A stretch of 20,677 nucleotides of DNA from Chara braunii (lineage: Eukaryota; Streptophyta; Charophyceae; Charales; Characeae). Positions 1-9,610 of this stretch are shown piece by piece. The stretch's first letter is position 1. Each line of letters begins with the position of its first letter. The notes beneath the pieces are model-generated. The model did not search any database. It saw only the letters and a program-made list of their open reading frames with translations, and had not been told where the DNA came from. A program made the position numbers and the translations under genes. The stretch covers positions 1,560,401 to 1,581,077 of the forward strand of contig BFEA01000073.1 in NCBI GenBank assembly GCA_003427395.1. Direction: 5' to 3'.

Positions 1-620
1 CTACCGCCACACATGCAGCTACATACCAGCTTTCAAAATGGCAACACACTCCCTTGTCTGCAGCACTATTCGAGGCGCATGTGGGTGTCGACCTTGTAGA
101 ATGCCACCACGGCCAGGTACGTGTGCCCACATCATCAATCTCATCCCTCAATCTCGCCCTTCGTTCCTCTCTTGTTAAAGGAGAAACTATAGGTACCGAG
201 CCAGGTTCTCGTTCCTTGCTTCGCTACCTTCACCGTTTCCATGTCCGCCGCGGCCGCTATGCAGTACTTAATCGTCGTAATGTCCTACCCGCTACTTAGG
301 AGACCAAATGAACAACACCATCGAGCTCGCCATCCCCAAAAAACTTCGGAACGAGCCTCTTCCCCTTGCTCTCCTCCTCAAGATCAGACAAGTTTCACAG
401 CCTCTTATGCTTGCCGCCTGCCAGTCCCTCCCGCCTGCTACCTACACCCTCTTTTACCAGCCAATTACCACAGCTCTGGACTACTGCGACGGCTGCTCGT
501 CACGCAAGAAGAAACGGGGACGAATTCGCTGGCCACTGCCACTACTACCAAGGCCTGATTAGGACTGCAGTAGCAGGCGAATCTCTTTCTCTCCTCATTT
601 TCACCCATACTCACGGAGGT

Positions 621-644
621 ACCTGGTCAATCATATGACCAGGT
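621..644. repeat. Perfect 9-bp inverted repeat, 6-nt loop
   Basis: ACCTGGTCA (621-629) and TGACCAGGT (636-644) are exact reverse complements separated by ATCATA. It could form a small hairpin or be a dimeric protein-binding site. No neighbouring gene explains it. Confidence 0.6.
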
Positions 645-2197
645 TCATGCACATCTCGGTGGCACGATAACCACGGCCTTTCAAATAGTTCGGCCGGCGT
701 ATGAGCTCCGTCAGATATATCCTTCGAGGCGAGTGGCATACCGGGTAACAGGTAGTCTCAAACTCCACTGCCTGCCTCCTTACTGCGACTCCTCGCTCCT
801 TAGCGTTGCGCTGCTGTGCGCATGTACCCGATGCAGGGATCCATCCGGGTTCATTCCCTACCAGAAGCCTTGCTGCTCGTCTCCCTCTGCAACACTTTGC
901 TAGTAGCCGCCCTCACGGCGCTCCGACATCGTCCACTTGGCTCCTCCACTGTCTCTCGAGCGACCCTCCTTCCTGGAGTGCACCTGGTGCACAAGCTCGC
1001 CGGGTTCATTCCTTTGTTTTCACCAGTATGCGTCCTGTCGGCCCACTGCCAGGTGCTCAACTCTCCCGTTCACCAACCTAGCCCCGGTCGCTTACTCCGC
1101 CTCGCTGCTGCACGACACCGCCCTGCCAGCTCTACTGTCTGTCGCTCCCACTCATGGTCTTACTGCCCACGACCTCCCTTTTTCTTGCCCTTAGCGCTGC
1201 TCGCTGCTGCTAGCGCCGCGCCCGCTAATCCCTCTGGCCCACCTTCTAGGAGTATGTCGTCGGTCCCTGCCGAGTAGTACCGAGCAGGGACCACCGAAAT
1301 GCTCATAGGAGGAGGGGACTGGGGAGAGGCACAGTGACTGGCCCATCGGAGAGGCCCGACCATGGTGTTGCCGGCTGACCCTTGGCTGGTACCGCCCACC
1401 TGCCGTAATAGGCATCACACCTGCTGGTTGGTACGGCTCCCGCGTGTTCCCTTACCGGAGGCTTGGGCCCGAGCGTTGTTGTTACGGGGTTCCCGGCGAA
1501 TGCAGCCACCCGTGCGCAGCCTCATCGGACCCGAAACATATGTCATATACATCCAGCATTACCACGTCGTGGTGGCCATAAAATCCGGCGTTGCGTCCCA
1601 GTCAACAGCACGCCGTAGCATAAAAAAAATAAACAGCCATATGGTGCTAAAAAGAGATATTTAGAAAATGCCACCACCGATCGGACGCTGTCGCCAGCAA
1701 AACCAAAGGGGATAGGCCCACCGGACCCTCGACCCCTCGCTCCATCTGCGCCACTCTGATCCCCGCGCCGTCGCCGCAACCTCCAGTGCTAGGCCTAAAT
1801 TTTGGTTTGGCTCTGACGAACGCCTAACTAAACGAACTCCGCCTAACATGCAGGCCTAATGAAAAACACTTCAAGCCTCCTTGCTGCCGATGTCGTTCTC
1901 CGGACGTACGCGTAGGTCATAGACAAGTGCATCAACCAACGAGACGTAATCTTTTTAATCCTAACTTAAAAAATAAAAAAATGGCCGGCAATCACGCCGA
2001 CTCTTCAATCATCAACAATTAAAAAGATCACACGCGCCTCGAATCCGCGCGCCCACACTCGTTATTCTAGTCAAGCATCAACCGCATAAACAATGAAGAC
2101 TACCGTGACTCGCGCAGTGTACTCAAACTTTTAAATTTATCTTCTGCCACTTGCAAAAACCAGGGCGGATACCCTTGTAAAGGTATTCGCACCGACT

Positions 2198-2201
2198 CCG
2201 G
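2198..2201. other. Probable 4-bp target-site duplication, left copy
   Basis: CCGG lies immediately before the first TG of the 5' LTR, and the same four bases follow the last CA of the 3' LTR. Ty3/gypsy integrases usually make 4-6 bp duplications (family knowledge). A 4-bp match has about a 1/256 chance of being accidental. Confidence 0.6.
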
Positions 2202-3137
2202 TGCGAGGCACAAGGCCTTAATAAGCCCTACTGGGCCCCTATTTGCAACAGCGTCGGCCGCCCTAAGTGAAGGCAGGCTCGACCGACCCCAAGAGGCCTA
2301 CTTTGGACTACTTCGCAACTGGGGAAAATTCAGGCAGTTGCGCAGCGCCAGTTGGTTGGATGTGCCCAGGCCCTAGACCTCTTTAACAAATGTATCTGAG
2401 TTAGACCCTGGGCGAGATTCGCAGCATGGACCCAACTCAGGCTGCGGGCGGTTGGGCACTAGTAACCACCACAGGCCCTGGGCTTGTTTTCCTCGGATGA
2501 AGGCTCAACCTCGTGGGGCCTACCGGAAGCTTCTGGGCCAGGGCCCAGTACCTCACGACTGCACGCAGCAGCAGGCCACTTCGATATAGGGAGGGCCTGC
2601 CTCCGCATTGGGTATTCAGGCACTGGCTGCTATGTGCGCAAGCGGTGCTGCGTTATCGCCTGCCATGCTCACGCGCTCACGGGCGAGCTGGAGGGATCAG
2701 GCAGCCATACCCGGGCTGCGATGTTGTATGGTGGATGGGGCGCATGGTGGTCCTTGGGTGCATGTGGCATCTGTGAGTTGGGGAACGGGGTTGTGAGTGA
2801 TACGGAAGACATACCTGGTGCTTGAAGCGTGCGACATTGTCCGAGATCTGCTCGTCCTTCAGGGATTTGTTGACGTCATCAGCGGCATTGTAGTCTAGGC
2901 TAGATAGGATCGGCCATTCGTAGTCTGGGCGTCGAGCGCCAGATAGGATATCGACATTGGTTCCTCGTTGATGATGATGAAAGCATTCCAGCATTGTCAG
3001 TTATGAACTTCTGCTGTGTTTTTTTTTGGTGAAACTCGTGATGCAATTATGCTTTTGGTTCGAGGTCACGACTATCTGGTCTCGTGTGTATGATGCTGTT
3101 TGATTTCTGAAGTTCGCTATCGGTCATCTTCCTTGCA
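2202..3137 (+). repeat. 5' LTR (936 bp)
   Basis: The sequence from TGCGAGG at 2202 to CCTTGCA at 3137 recurs at 10124-11152. Similarity to the 3' copy stops exactly at both TG and CA, which fixes the boundaries. Relative to the 3' copy it lacks a 9-bp GCTGCTAGT-type insertion near 2645 and one G near 2591. The 83-bp N-associated duplication of the 3' copy is also absent, so the length difference is fully accounted for (936 + 10 + 83 = 1029). I see no convincing TATA box inside the LTR. A TATAAATA lies instead in the leader at 3804. Confidence 0.93.
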
Positions 3138-3140
3138 ATT

Positions 3141-3157
3141 TGGTATCAAAGTTGTGG
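3141..3157 (+). other. Primer binding site, tRNA-iMet type
   Basis: TGGTATCAAAGTTGTGG begins three bases after the 5' LTR. Its first eight bases, TGGTATCA, are the usual start of the plant initiator-Met tRNA primer site (TGGTATCAGAGC). The later positions are diverged, in keeping with an old copy. Minus-strand DNA synthesis would have started here. Confidence 0.85.
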
Positions 3158-3803
3158 TTCATTGCGCTAATATGGCGCTTATCTTCCGCCTAATGCGGTA
3201 TATGCACGCGGTGTGTGCGGTGAGTGACCGTGTCGTGGGACGTGTGTAGTGAGGAGGGCGAAGATAAGTTGGCGACCCAGGTGGAGAGGGGATCGCCAGG
3301 AAGGTTATGTGGCGTGATATTGGGTGTTCGCAGTGTGATGAGAACTATCCGATGTGTGATTGGTGCTGAGATGGAACGACTGTGCAATGCTGGTTGTGCC
3401 AAAGCAGCGATTGGTCATCACAATCAACATCGGGTCATCTGATGAGAATATCCGTGGTTGGGGGAAGCTATTTCGAGGTACGTTGCACCTAACCTTATCT
3501 ACCCTCTCTGACACTTCTTACCGTGAGGATGTGTGTTATGTCTTGAGAGTCCTCTCATGTGAGGAGTCGTGTGCACTCAACCTTGAGAGTCGTCAACCTT
3601 CACGTGGAGCATCTAGAAGGAGAAGGCGGTGCTATCTGAAGGGCCTTGGACGAGGTGCTGGGTCACGGTCACCATGCCAACCCACCGGGAGTACAACATG
3701 CATACTTTGCTGCTTTGTCCTTTGTCTGCTCGCTGCGCTGTAGAGGGGTTCTGAGGGGAAGGCGAGCCCTATGGGAAAGAGTCGACAGACGAGACGGGAC
3801 GTC

Positions 3804-3811
3804 TATAAATA
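3804..3811 (+). promoter_or_regulatory. TATA-box-like TATAAATA in the leader
   Basis: TATAAATA followed by a GC-rich stretch fits a plant TATA consensus, with a possible start site about 30 bp downstream near 3835, just ahead of the conserved leader motif. A start there would give an RNA lacking the LTR and primer site but carrying gag. No functional evidence exists. Confidence 0.35.
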
Positions 3812-3836
3812 AGCACCGGCGGGGTACCTTCCATTG

Positions 3837-3919
3837 GCTGTGATCGTCGTCCTATCTGTGATGCTAAAAAATTCCTGAAGACTTCGGGGGCCGTCCATAT
3901 AAACGCCTCCTGATCAGCC
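3837..3919 (+). other. Conserved leader motif, candidate structured RNA, copy 1
   Basis: The block aligns with 14444-14523 over about 78 nt, roughly 70-75% identical by eye, ending in the identical string GCCTCCTGATCAGC. Its ends, GGCT-GT-GATC (3837-3846) and GATCAGCC (3912-3919), are complementary apart from a two-base insertion, so they could close a multi-branched fold. An internal arm pairing GAC with GTC corresponds to GAG with CTC in the other copy, which is one compensatory change. Its role is unknown. A packaging, dimerisation or translation signal is conceivable. Confidence 0.45.
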
Positions 3920-6234
3920 AATCGGTTGGTGTAAGGCTCGCTGCACGCGAGGATAAACATTGTGCAAGGCTGGCCAGCTCAGCAGGACTCGGGGCATAGG
4001 GGTGGGTCGTGTGCACACCTTCAGACACGCACGCTATCCGGATCGCTCAGGGACGCTGTCGACAAAAGACATTCAAGAAGAATTGAGGGAGCAGTAGATT
4101 CCTGGTGATAAGTTTGGGAAAGATTCCACTCTGCAAACAGACCCAACAGATGATTCTATTTTATTTGGATTAGTTAGTTGTACAACCATTAACATCTGAC
4201 ATGCAACATAGCTAGAACTAGTTTTTGTTCATTGTGCTTTCTGTTTGCGAACTAGTCAAAGTCAAAGTAGCTTCATCTGTAGGAATTTGAACTTACTTGT
4301 TGGACCCGAATGTATAGTCTTTGACATAGCTGCCGATTATTTATTTTATTTTATTATAAATTGGTCAATACATCATGCTGCGGTAGGCATAAAGAGTATC
4401 CTAGTGCGGGCACTGTACAGTGTTGTAGCCTATGAGTGACAGGGAGGTCCCACAACTGGACGACAGGATCTTGCGATCAGCTAGACGCCCGGTAACCCAC
4501 TTGGCCTTAGGTCCAGAGGGTGAGAGGTTACTGTTCCGCCAACTTAGGGAGGGGCAGCAGCAGCAGAGGAGAGCTAGGGCAGCAGAGGCAAGCAGAGCAT
4601 TCGCAAGCGAAGCCGCTGTTTCAGCAGCCATGGCAACTGCTGCGCAGCAGAGTTCCCAGGCTGGCAGTTCAGGGTCTGTAGGGTCAACGGTTGCACAAAC
4701 CCAGAGTCAGTCCACTGGCGTTATGGCAAGCCAACCATTAGTGATGACTCCCGAGGAGGTCACCATACAGCGAGCTGCTGATCGCGAGGCACAACTACAA
4801 TAGGCTTTAGGTGAGATTAAGGCAGAGAAGAGGAGAATGATTAGAAGAAGAGTCATGATGCAACGGAGGTAAGCGGACATTAGTGAGTTAGAGGAGATGG
4901 ACCCAGCAGAGCTAGAAGATGATGCGAGGACCATAAGGTAGGTCTTGCTAGGGGTAGTAGAGATGCAAGATCACCAGATGACGATCTTACAGGACATCGA
5001 GCAGAGTCTGGCTGTGTTAGTAGGGCGAGTGCAGTCGGCGCCATCACCGTCCAGGCCTGGTGTCCGGCCCGTTGTACATCCTCCTCCTTTTGTCCCACCG
5101 GTGACTAGGGTATCCCCATATACAGTTCCAACATCGGTCTAACCCGTTTCCCTAGGTATGACTTTAACAGGTGGGTTCTCAGCAGGTCCTACTGTACAGA
5201 TTCCTGTACAGACAGTGTTTTCCCAACCTCCGTCGCAGGTTGCCATGAGCGGGCAGCCTGCTGTCTCGCAGTCTGCACAACCGCAGGGTACACAACCCCA
5301 GCAGCCAGTGCAGCAGCCTGCACCACAGGGTCCACATCCCGGAGTGATGCAGGGACCGGGACAAAGTCAGTGGGTACCAAAGATGGCTATCGCCGCTCCT
5401 AAACCCTTCACAGGGGATAAGAGGGGCGAAAACCTCGATACTTGGTTGAGGGCAGTGCCGGTCTATGTCAAGTGCAAACTTACCTTGCCGCACGAGGAAA
5501 TGCTTGTGGCTGCCTCCTATTTAGAGGGGAGTGCAACGCGATGGCTGAGTGGTTTAGTGCAGCTCCAGGGTTACGGTCATGACTTTCGCGCTTGGGCGGT
5601 CACCCAAAAATTGGATGACTTCCTCAAGTTGGTGGAAGACAGGTCGCATGATCCGCAGGAGGCCCAAAAGGCTACTGATGCGATCCTGACACTGCACACG
5701 AGGCAGTTTAAATCCATGTGAGAAGCCACTGACGCTGTAGAGCGTCTGATCTGTGTCCCTGGGGTTCGCTATGACCCCCAGGTTTTACTCACCTCCTACC
5801 TTAGATGGTTTCCTATGCCTCTCAGGAATCATTTGGCAGGTGAGGCGAACATCAATATGCACAACTTTCCCTCATTTAGCAGGAAGGCCCTGGACCTTCA
5901 GGCAAAGATAGGGCATGGTCAGACACCCACGACGGATGGCAGGAAAACGGCACTGCCTCCCGATTGGAAAGCGAAGGGACGCATCATGTTCGTCGACAAT
6001 GATGGTTCCACCATCGAATTGGATAACGACTTCCAGTCGGGAGTTGGTTCAGAGACCGGCAGCATAGAAGCTTTCGGGGGTGGAGTAGTCGATGCCGTAG
6101 CACAGAAAGGTAAGGCGACCGGTAGACGCCGTGGAGGTTCCCGGTTTAGGAGTCAAGTTGACCCCAATGCTCCTCCATGCAAGAAAGCGAGGCTCGGTGA
6201 GGACGTGTGGAAAGACGGGTACACCAGGCAGATT

Positions 6235-6276
6235 TGTATTCGTTGTGGTCAATATGGCCATAACCAATTCAGGTGC
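6235..6276 (+). other. Gag CCHC zinc knuckle
   Basis: The segment CIRCGQYGHNQFRC matches C-X2-C-X4-H-X4-C exactly. This is the nucleocapsid nucleic-acid-binding motif and is intact here. Basic residues flank it (GRRRGGSRFRS upstream, RNKK downstream), as is usual for RNA-binding nucleocapsid. Confidence 0.93.
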
Positions 6277-6380
6277 CGCAACAAGAAGGTGATCGAGAAG
6301 ATCCCACCTACGATGGGGCATGCGTTGGGATCCTCCACTCTCGTTGGAAGCAATGTGGCCAGCAGTTCTGGCACGGTTCC

Positions 6381-6387
6381 GGGAAAC
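6381..6387 (+). promoter_or_regulatory. Candidate -1 frameshift heptamer G_GGA_AAC
   Basis: In the gag frame the codons are CCG GGA AAC, so G_GGA_AAC sits in the X_XXY_YYZ phase needed for tandem slippage to the -1 frame. Gag stops 13 nt later (TAG 6400-6402), and the -1 frame is open from there into the protease region. A weak hairpin (AGGAA 6401-6405 with TTCCT 6415-6419) follows. Because this copy carries several random one-base deletions, a plain deletion could also explain the frame change. Confidence 0.45.
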
Positions 6388-6626
6388 ACGCCGGACCATT
6401 AGGAATAGTAGTTGTTCCTGCTAGGGTCGAGGTGGTGGACACACCCTCACCATCTCGAGAGATGGCCCAAGCTACTGACTCCATCGTCGTCCCACAAACA
6501 CATTATGACCCATCGAGCCTTTGTTCGATGAATGTGTTTGAATCCTTAGAGGAGCTAGAGGAGGAGTGACCTAGATCAGACCCACTAGCTTCTTGGACGG
6601 CATCGGTCAAAGCCTCTAAGGGAGAG

Positions 6627-6955
6627 ATGTTTGTCGGTGAGGTAGTCATAGGCGGTCGTAAGGACGGACCTATTATGACACTTGCTCGACTAGGAACTTC
6701 ATTAGTTGCGCGTGCGTTGAGAGGCTGCATTTACAGGGGCGAGTGCAGCGCCTGAGTCGACCTGTGGAGTCGACATGTGCCAACAAACAGCGCATGGTAG
6801 TCAACGACTACCTCCAGGATGTTGAGTTTTGTATCCCGTATGTTGGAAGGGAATTGAGACATCGTGTCTCATTCCTAGTGAGCGATGATCTCCCTATGGA
6901 TATCTTGTTAGGTATGTACTACCTCTCCGTAGCACAGCCCCAGTTTGACTAGGAC
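6627..6955 (+). other. Aspartic protease domain (degenerate)
   Basis: The segment begins MFVGEVVIGGRKDGPI, then after a one-base loss reads D-T-C-S-T at 6677-6691, followed by RNFIS. Retropepsins carry D-[ST]-G-[AST], so the Gly next to the catalytic Asp is replaced by Cys (TGC for GGC). The C-terminal half is recognisable, with DLPMDILLGMYYL matching the ILLG flap/strand motif that precedes the RT linker. The enzyme would have cut Gag-Pol into mature proteins. A TAG at 6950 replaces an expected Trp. Confidence 0.75.
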
Positions 6956-7137
6956 CGAAAAGTGGTCAAACACACTTTGCCAGGTGAGGGGACTGTTAGA
7001 TTACGTAAGTTTAAAGCTAGTAGTCTGATCGAGTCCCACGGATGCATGTGTGTGGCCGCGTTCTATATTATTATAAGCAAAATCCGGAGGAGGGTATGTA
7101 TTTAGTTTATGTCTCTGCAGCAGGCGAGCCGGTGAAA

Positions 7138-8106
7138 ATGCCGTCGGAGATAGAGAGAGTAGTTGCTAAGTACCTTGATCTATTTGAAGAGCCAACGGGG
7201 GTTGTTGAGACGGAGGTCGTCCAAGCGATAGAGATTATCCTAGGGTCTAGCATCCCAAAGGGTAGGATCTATCGGATGTCTCCAGGCGAGTTTGATGAAC
7301 TTTGCCGACAACTCAAGGAACTCATAGAGAAGGGGTGGATCCGGCCGAGTGTTTCTCCTTATGGATCTCCAGTCCTATTCGTACCGAAGAAAGGGGGAAC
7401 ACTGAGGATGTGCATTGACTATAGGGGCCTTAATGCCATCACTGCCAAGAACAGAGAGCCCTACCGCGCATCGACGACTTGCTAGATAGAGTGCAAGGGT
7501 GCCGGTACTTTAGTAAGATAGATCTGAAGTCCGGGTACCATCAGATTGCAATCCGGTCGAGGATCAACACAAAACCGTATTTCAGACCAGGTACAGTCTA
7601 TACGAGTTTGTGGTGATGCCTTTTGGCCTTTGCAATGTTTCTGGCACCTTTCAACACACTATGAATCGGATATTTCATGATTACTTGGATAAGTTTAACA
7701 TTGTGTACCTCGACGACATACTTATTTTTAGTAGGACTGTTGAGGAGCACATTGCGCACTTGGACAAACTCCTTAGCCTTCTTCGACAGCACAAGTTCAA
7801 GATCAACGGTGAGAAGTGCAAGTTTGGCCGCACCCGTGTCTTGTACTTGGGTCATGAGATTTCCGCGGAGGGATTGAAGCCCGATGACGCGAAGGTGGCC
7901 AGCATTCGTGACTGGCCGCATCCTTAGTCTGTGACTGAGATGAGGTCCTTCGTAGGGATGACGCGCTACAATCGCAATTTTGTGAAGAACGATAGCATAG
8001 TTGCCGCCCCTTTGACGGACCTGACCCGCCTTGACACCTCATGGGAGTGGACAGACAAGTGCGGGGCCGCTTTCAGACAACTGAAGCATGCGTTGACGCA
8101 TCATGA
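7138..8106 (+). other. Reverse transcriptase domain (broken)
   Basis: Motifs in order are [18 protein letters not shown], then [14 protein letters not shown] (frame 1), YFSKIDLKSGYHQI (after a one-base loss near 7462), FVVMPFGLCN (after another near 7560) and the catalytic YLDD at 7706-7717, followed by ILIFSRTVEEH and the LGHEIS thumb-side motif. The active-site aspartates are intact. The connection region is cut by TAG 7925, where Gln is usual (WPHP-stop-SVTEMRSFVG). The domain would copy element RNA into cDNA inside the particle. Confidence 0.93.
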
Positions 8107-8108
8107 GG

Positions 8109-8490
8109 GTCTTGAAACTTCCCGATCCTGACAAGCCGTTTATAGTTACCACGGACGCTAGCCAATATGGCATAGGCATCGTGCTCGTGCAGCAGGAGGG
8201 CCACAGTTGAGGCCTGTTGAGTACATGTCCAAAAAGATCCCCTCTCAGAAGTTGGCTAAGTCCACCTATGAGAAGGAGCTCTACGCGATCTATAAAGCGC
8301 GGAGGCACTATCTCCTTGGGAGGTTCTTCTACGTCAGGACTGATCACCAGTCCCTGAAGTGTATGAGAAACCAGCCTGTGCTCTCTGACGCTCTGAAGCG
8401 TTGGATTGAAGTCATAGAGCAGTATGACTTTGAGCCCAGTATATCAAGGCTGAGTACGACAAGGTTGCTGATGCATTGTCGCGTAGACCT
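8109..8490 (+). other. RNase H domain (broken)
   Basis: The region reads FIVTTDASQYGIGIVLVQQEG (first catalytic Asp at 8154-8156), then after a one-base loss near 8202 RPVEYMSKK, STYEKELYAIYKA (Glu) and FYVRTDHQSL (Asp), ending DKVADALSRRPDF after another loss near 8437. This is the reverse-transcriptase-type RNase H of Ty3/gypsy elements, which removes template RNA. The acidic residues survive but lie in three frames. Confidence 0.9.
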
Positions 8491-8699
8491 GATTTCTCTG
8501 GTGCGCTGATTACCGAGTTTGGACTTGCAGACAATGTCACTCGTTCTATGGTGGGAGCCTATTGCGAGGATCCGTTCATGTATGAGATCATCCGCAGACT
8601 CGAGGCGAAGAACAAAGTGACTTCTGTCGAGTTTGAGTTGGTCAACGGCTTGTTGTTCCTTGAGAAGGCTGGGAATAAACGTTTGTGTGTGCCTAATAG

Positions 8700-9400
8700 A
8701 GAGTCTTTGCGCAATTTATTTCTAGGAGAGTGTCATGACGCCACCGACCATTTTGGCTACAAAAAGACAACAGCTAATTTGCTGCAGCGGTTCTGGTGGC
8801 CCATGATGATGAGAGATGCCAAGCTATACGTAGAGACTTGTCAGGTCTGTAAGAGAGACAAGCCCCGTACACAGGCCCCTCTTGGGCTCCTCAAGCCCTT
8901 TCGGAATCCGGAAAGGCCTGGTGAGAGTCTGTCCATGGACTTCATGGACACGCTGGTCACCAACAAGAGTGGAATGCGACACATCTTTGTCATTGTGGAT
9001 AGGTTTAGTAAGTATGCTAGATTAGTTGCAATGTCGGAAACAGCAAAGACTGAGTATGTCATTAAGTTGTTCAAAGAGAACTGGGTCAGAGATTTCGGAC
9101 TGCCTAAGTCTATCATTAGTGACCAGGATGTGCGATTCACTAGTGAATTGTGGAAAGCTGCAGAACAGGGCACGCAGTTGCAAATGACATCAGGCAATCA
9201 CCCAGAAGCGAATGGACAGGAAGAACAGTTGAGCCGTGGTGTACAACACCTGCTCAGGCATTACATCAAGCCGAATCAGGTAGACTGGGATGAGTAACTT
9301 GATCTCATCGCCAGTTTGTACAACAACGCTGTGCACAACGCTACGGGAGTGAGCCCGAACAGTCTGCTACTAACCTTCAAGCCTAGATTGCCCTTAGATT
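8700..9400 (+). other. Integrase zinc-binding and catalytic domains
   Basis: An HHCC finger is visible: H at 8734 and 8749, C at 8839 and 8848 (C-Q-V-C). The core has MDFMDTL (Asp 8938-8940), ISDQDVRFTS (Asp 9121-9123) and HPEANGQEEQ (Glu 9223-9225). The second Asp and the Glu are separated by 33 residues instead of the classic 35, with the shortfall in the WKAAEQG stretch. A TAA at 9295 follows DWDE, where reading then resumes LDLIASLYNNAVH. The enzyme would insert cDNA into the chromosome. Confidence 0.9.
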
Positions 9401-9553
9401 TCTTATTACCTGAGAACCAATCCGCTGCTGCACCAGGAACCTTAGAGTTTGCTTATCAATTTGAGCAACTGATGCAGCAGGCTGTCGAACAGATGCACGA
9501 GGCACAGGCGGCGATGATAAAGACTGAGAACAAACACCGCCGCCCATCTACAG

Positions 9554-9610
9554 TCCAGGTAGGAGAAAGAATCTGGGTTACATTCCAGGTAGGAGAAAGA
9601 ATCTGGGTTA
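9554..9610 (+). repeat. 30-bp in-frame tandem duplication in pol
   Basis: A 27-nt string starting at 9554 recurs at 9584 (period 30), so the peptide VGERIWVTFQ is followed at once by VGERIWVRSS. The duplication adds ten codons at the start of the small barrel-like C-terminal integrase region and keeps the frame. Confidence 0.9.

Larger units (their letters stand above)
1..2201. other. Non-coding stretch, no recognisable gene
   Basis: All open frames here are short (up to about 150 codons), overlap each other on both strands, and read as low-complexity Ser/Pro/Arg/Leu-rich peptides without a domain or motif I recognise. No tRNA or rRNA signature was seen. The only structure noted is a 9-bp inverted repeat at 621-644 and a 13-nt odd palindrome (ACCACGTCGTGGT) at 1561-1573. 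Base composition turns AT-richer from about 1860 to 2160. This is the 5' flank of the retrotransposon insertion. Confidence 0.6.
3138..4431 (+). other. Retrotransposon 5' leader (about 1.3 kb)
   Basis: This untranslated stretch between the primer binding site and the gag start has only short open frames on either strand, none gag-like. It contains a TATAAATA box at 3804-3811 and an ~80-nt motif at 3837-3919 that recurs in the leader of a second, different retroelement at 14444-14523. The last 300 bp become AT-rich, with ATTTATTTTATTTTATTA-like runs near 4340. Packaging and dimerisation signals are expected somewhere in such a leader, but none can be identified with certainty. Confidence 0.7.
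4432..6402 (+). pseudogene. gag: gag polyprotein, nonsense-disrupted
   Basis: A single reading frame of 656 sense codons runs from ATG 4432 to TAG 6400, interrupted by five stops and no frameshift: TAG 4801, TAA 4870, TAG 4939, TAA 5140 and TGA 5719. The N-terminus is charged and Ala/Gln-rich (QQQQRRARAAEASRA), followed by a Pro/Gln-rich linker and a retrotransposon gag capsid region (about 5390-5920) with PFTGDKRGENLDTWL and YLEGSATRWL. A CCHC zinc knuckle lies near the C-terminus. Gag would form the virus-like particle that packages element RNA. Each stop is one C-to-T change from CAA, CAG or CGA, consistent with cytosine deamination. The ATG follows an AT-rich leader, and reading continues sensibly from it (MSDREVPQLDD). 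Confidence 0.88.

Noticed and set aside
816-1277. A 153-codon plus-strand frame in the left flank
   Set aside because: It has Ser/Pro/Leu/Arg bias, overlaps equally long frames on both strands, and carries no motif. It is likely chance opening in GC-rich DNA.
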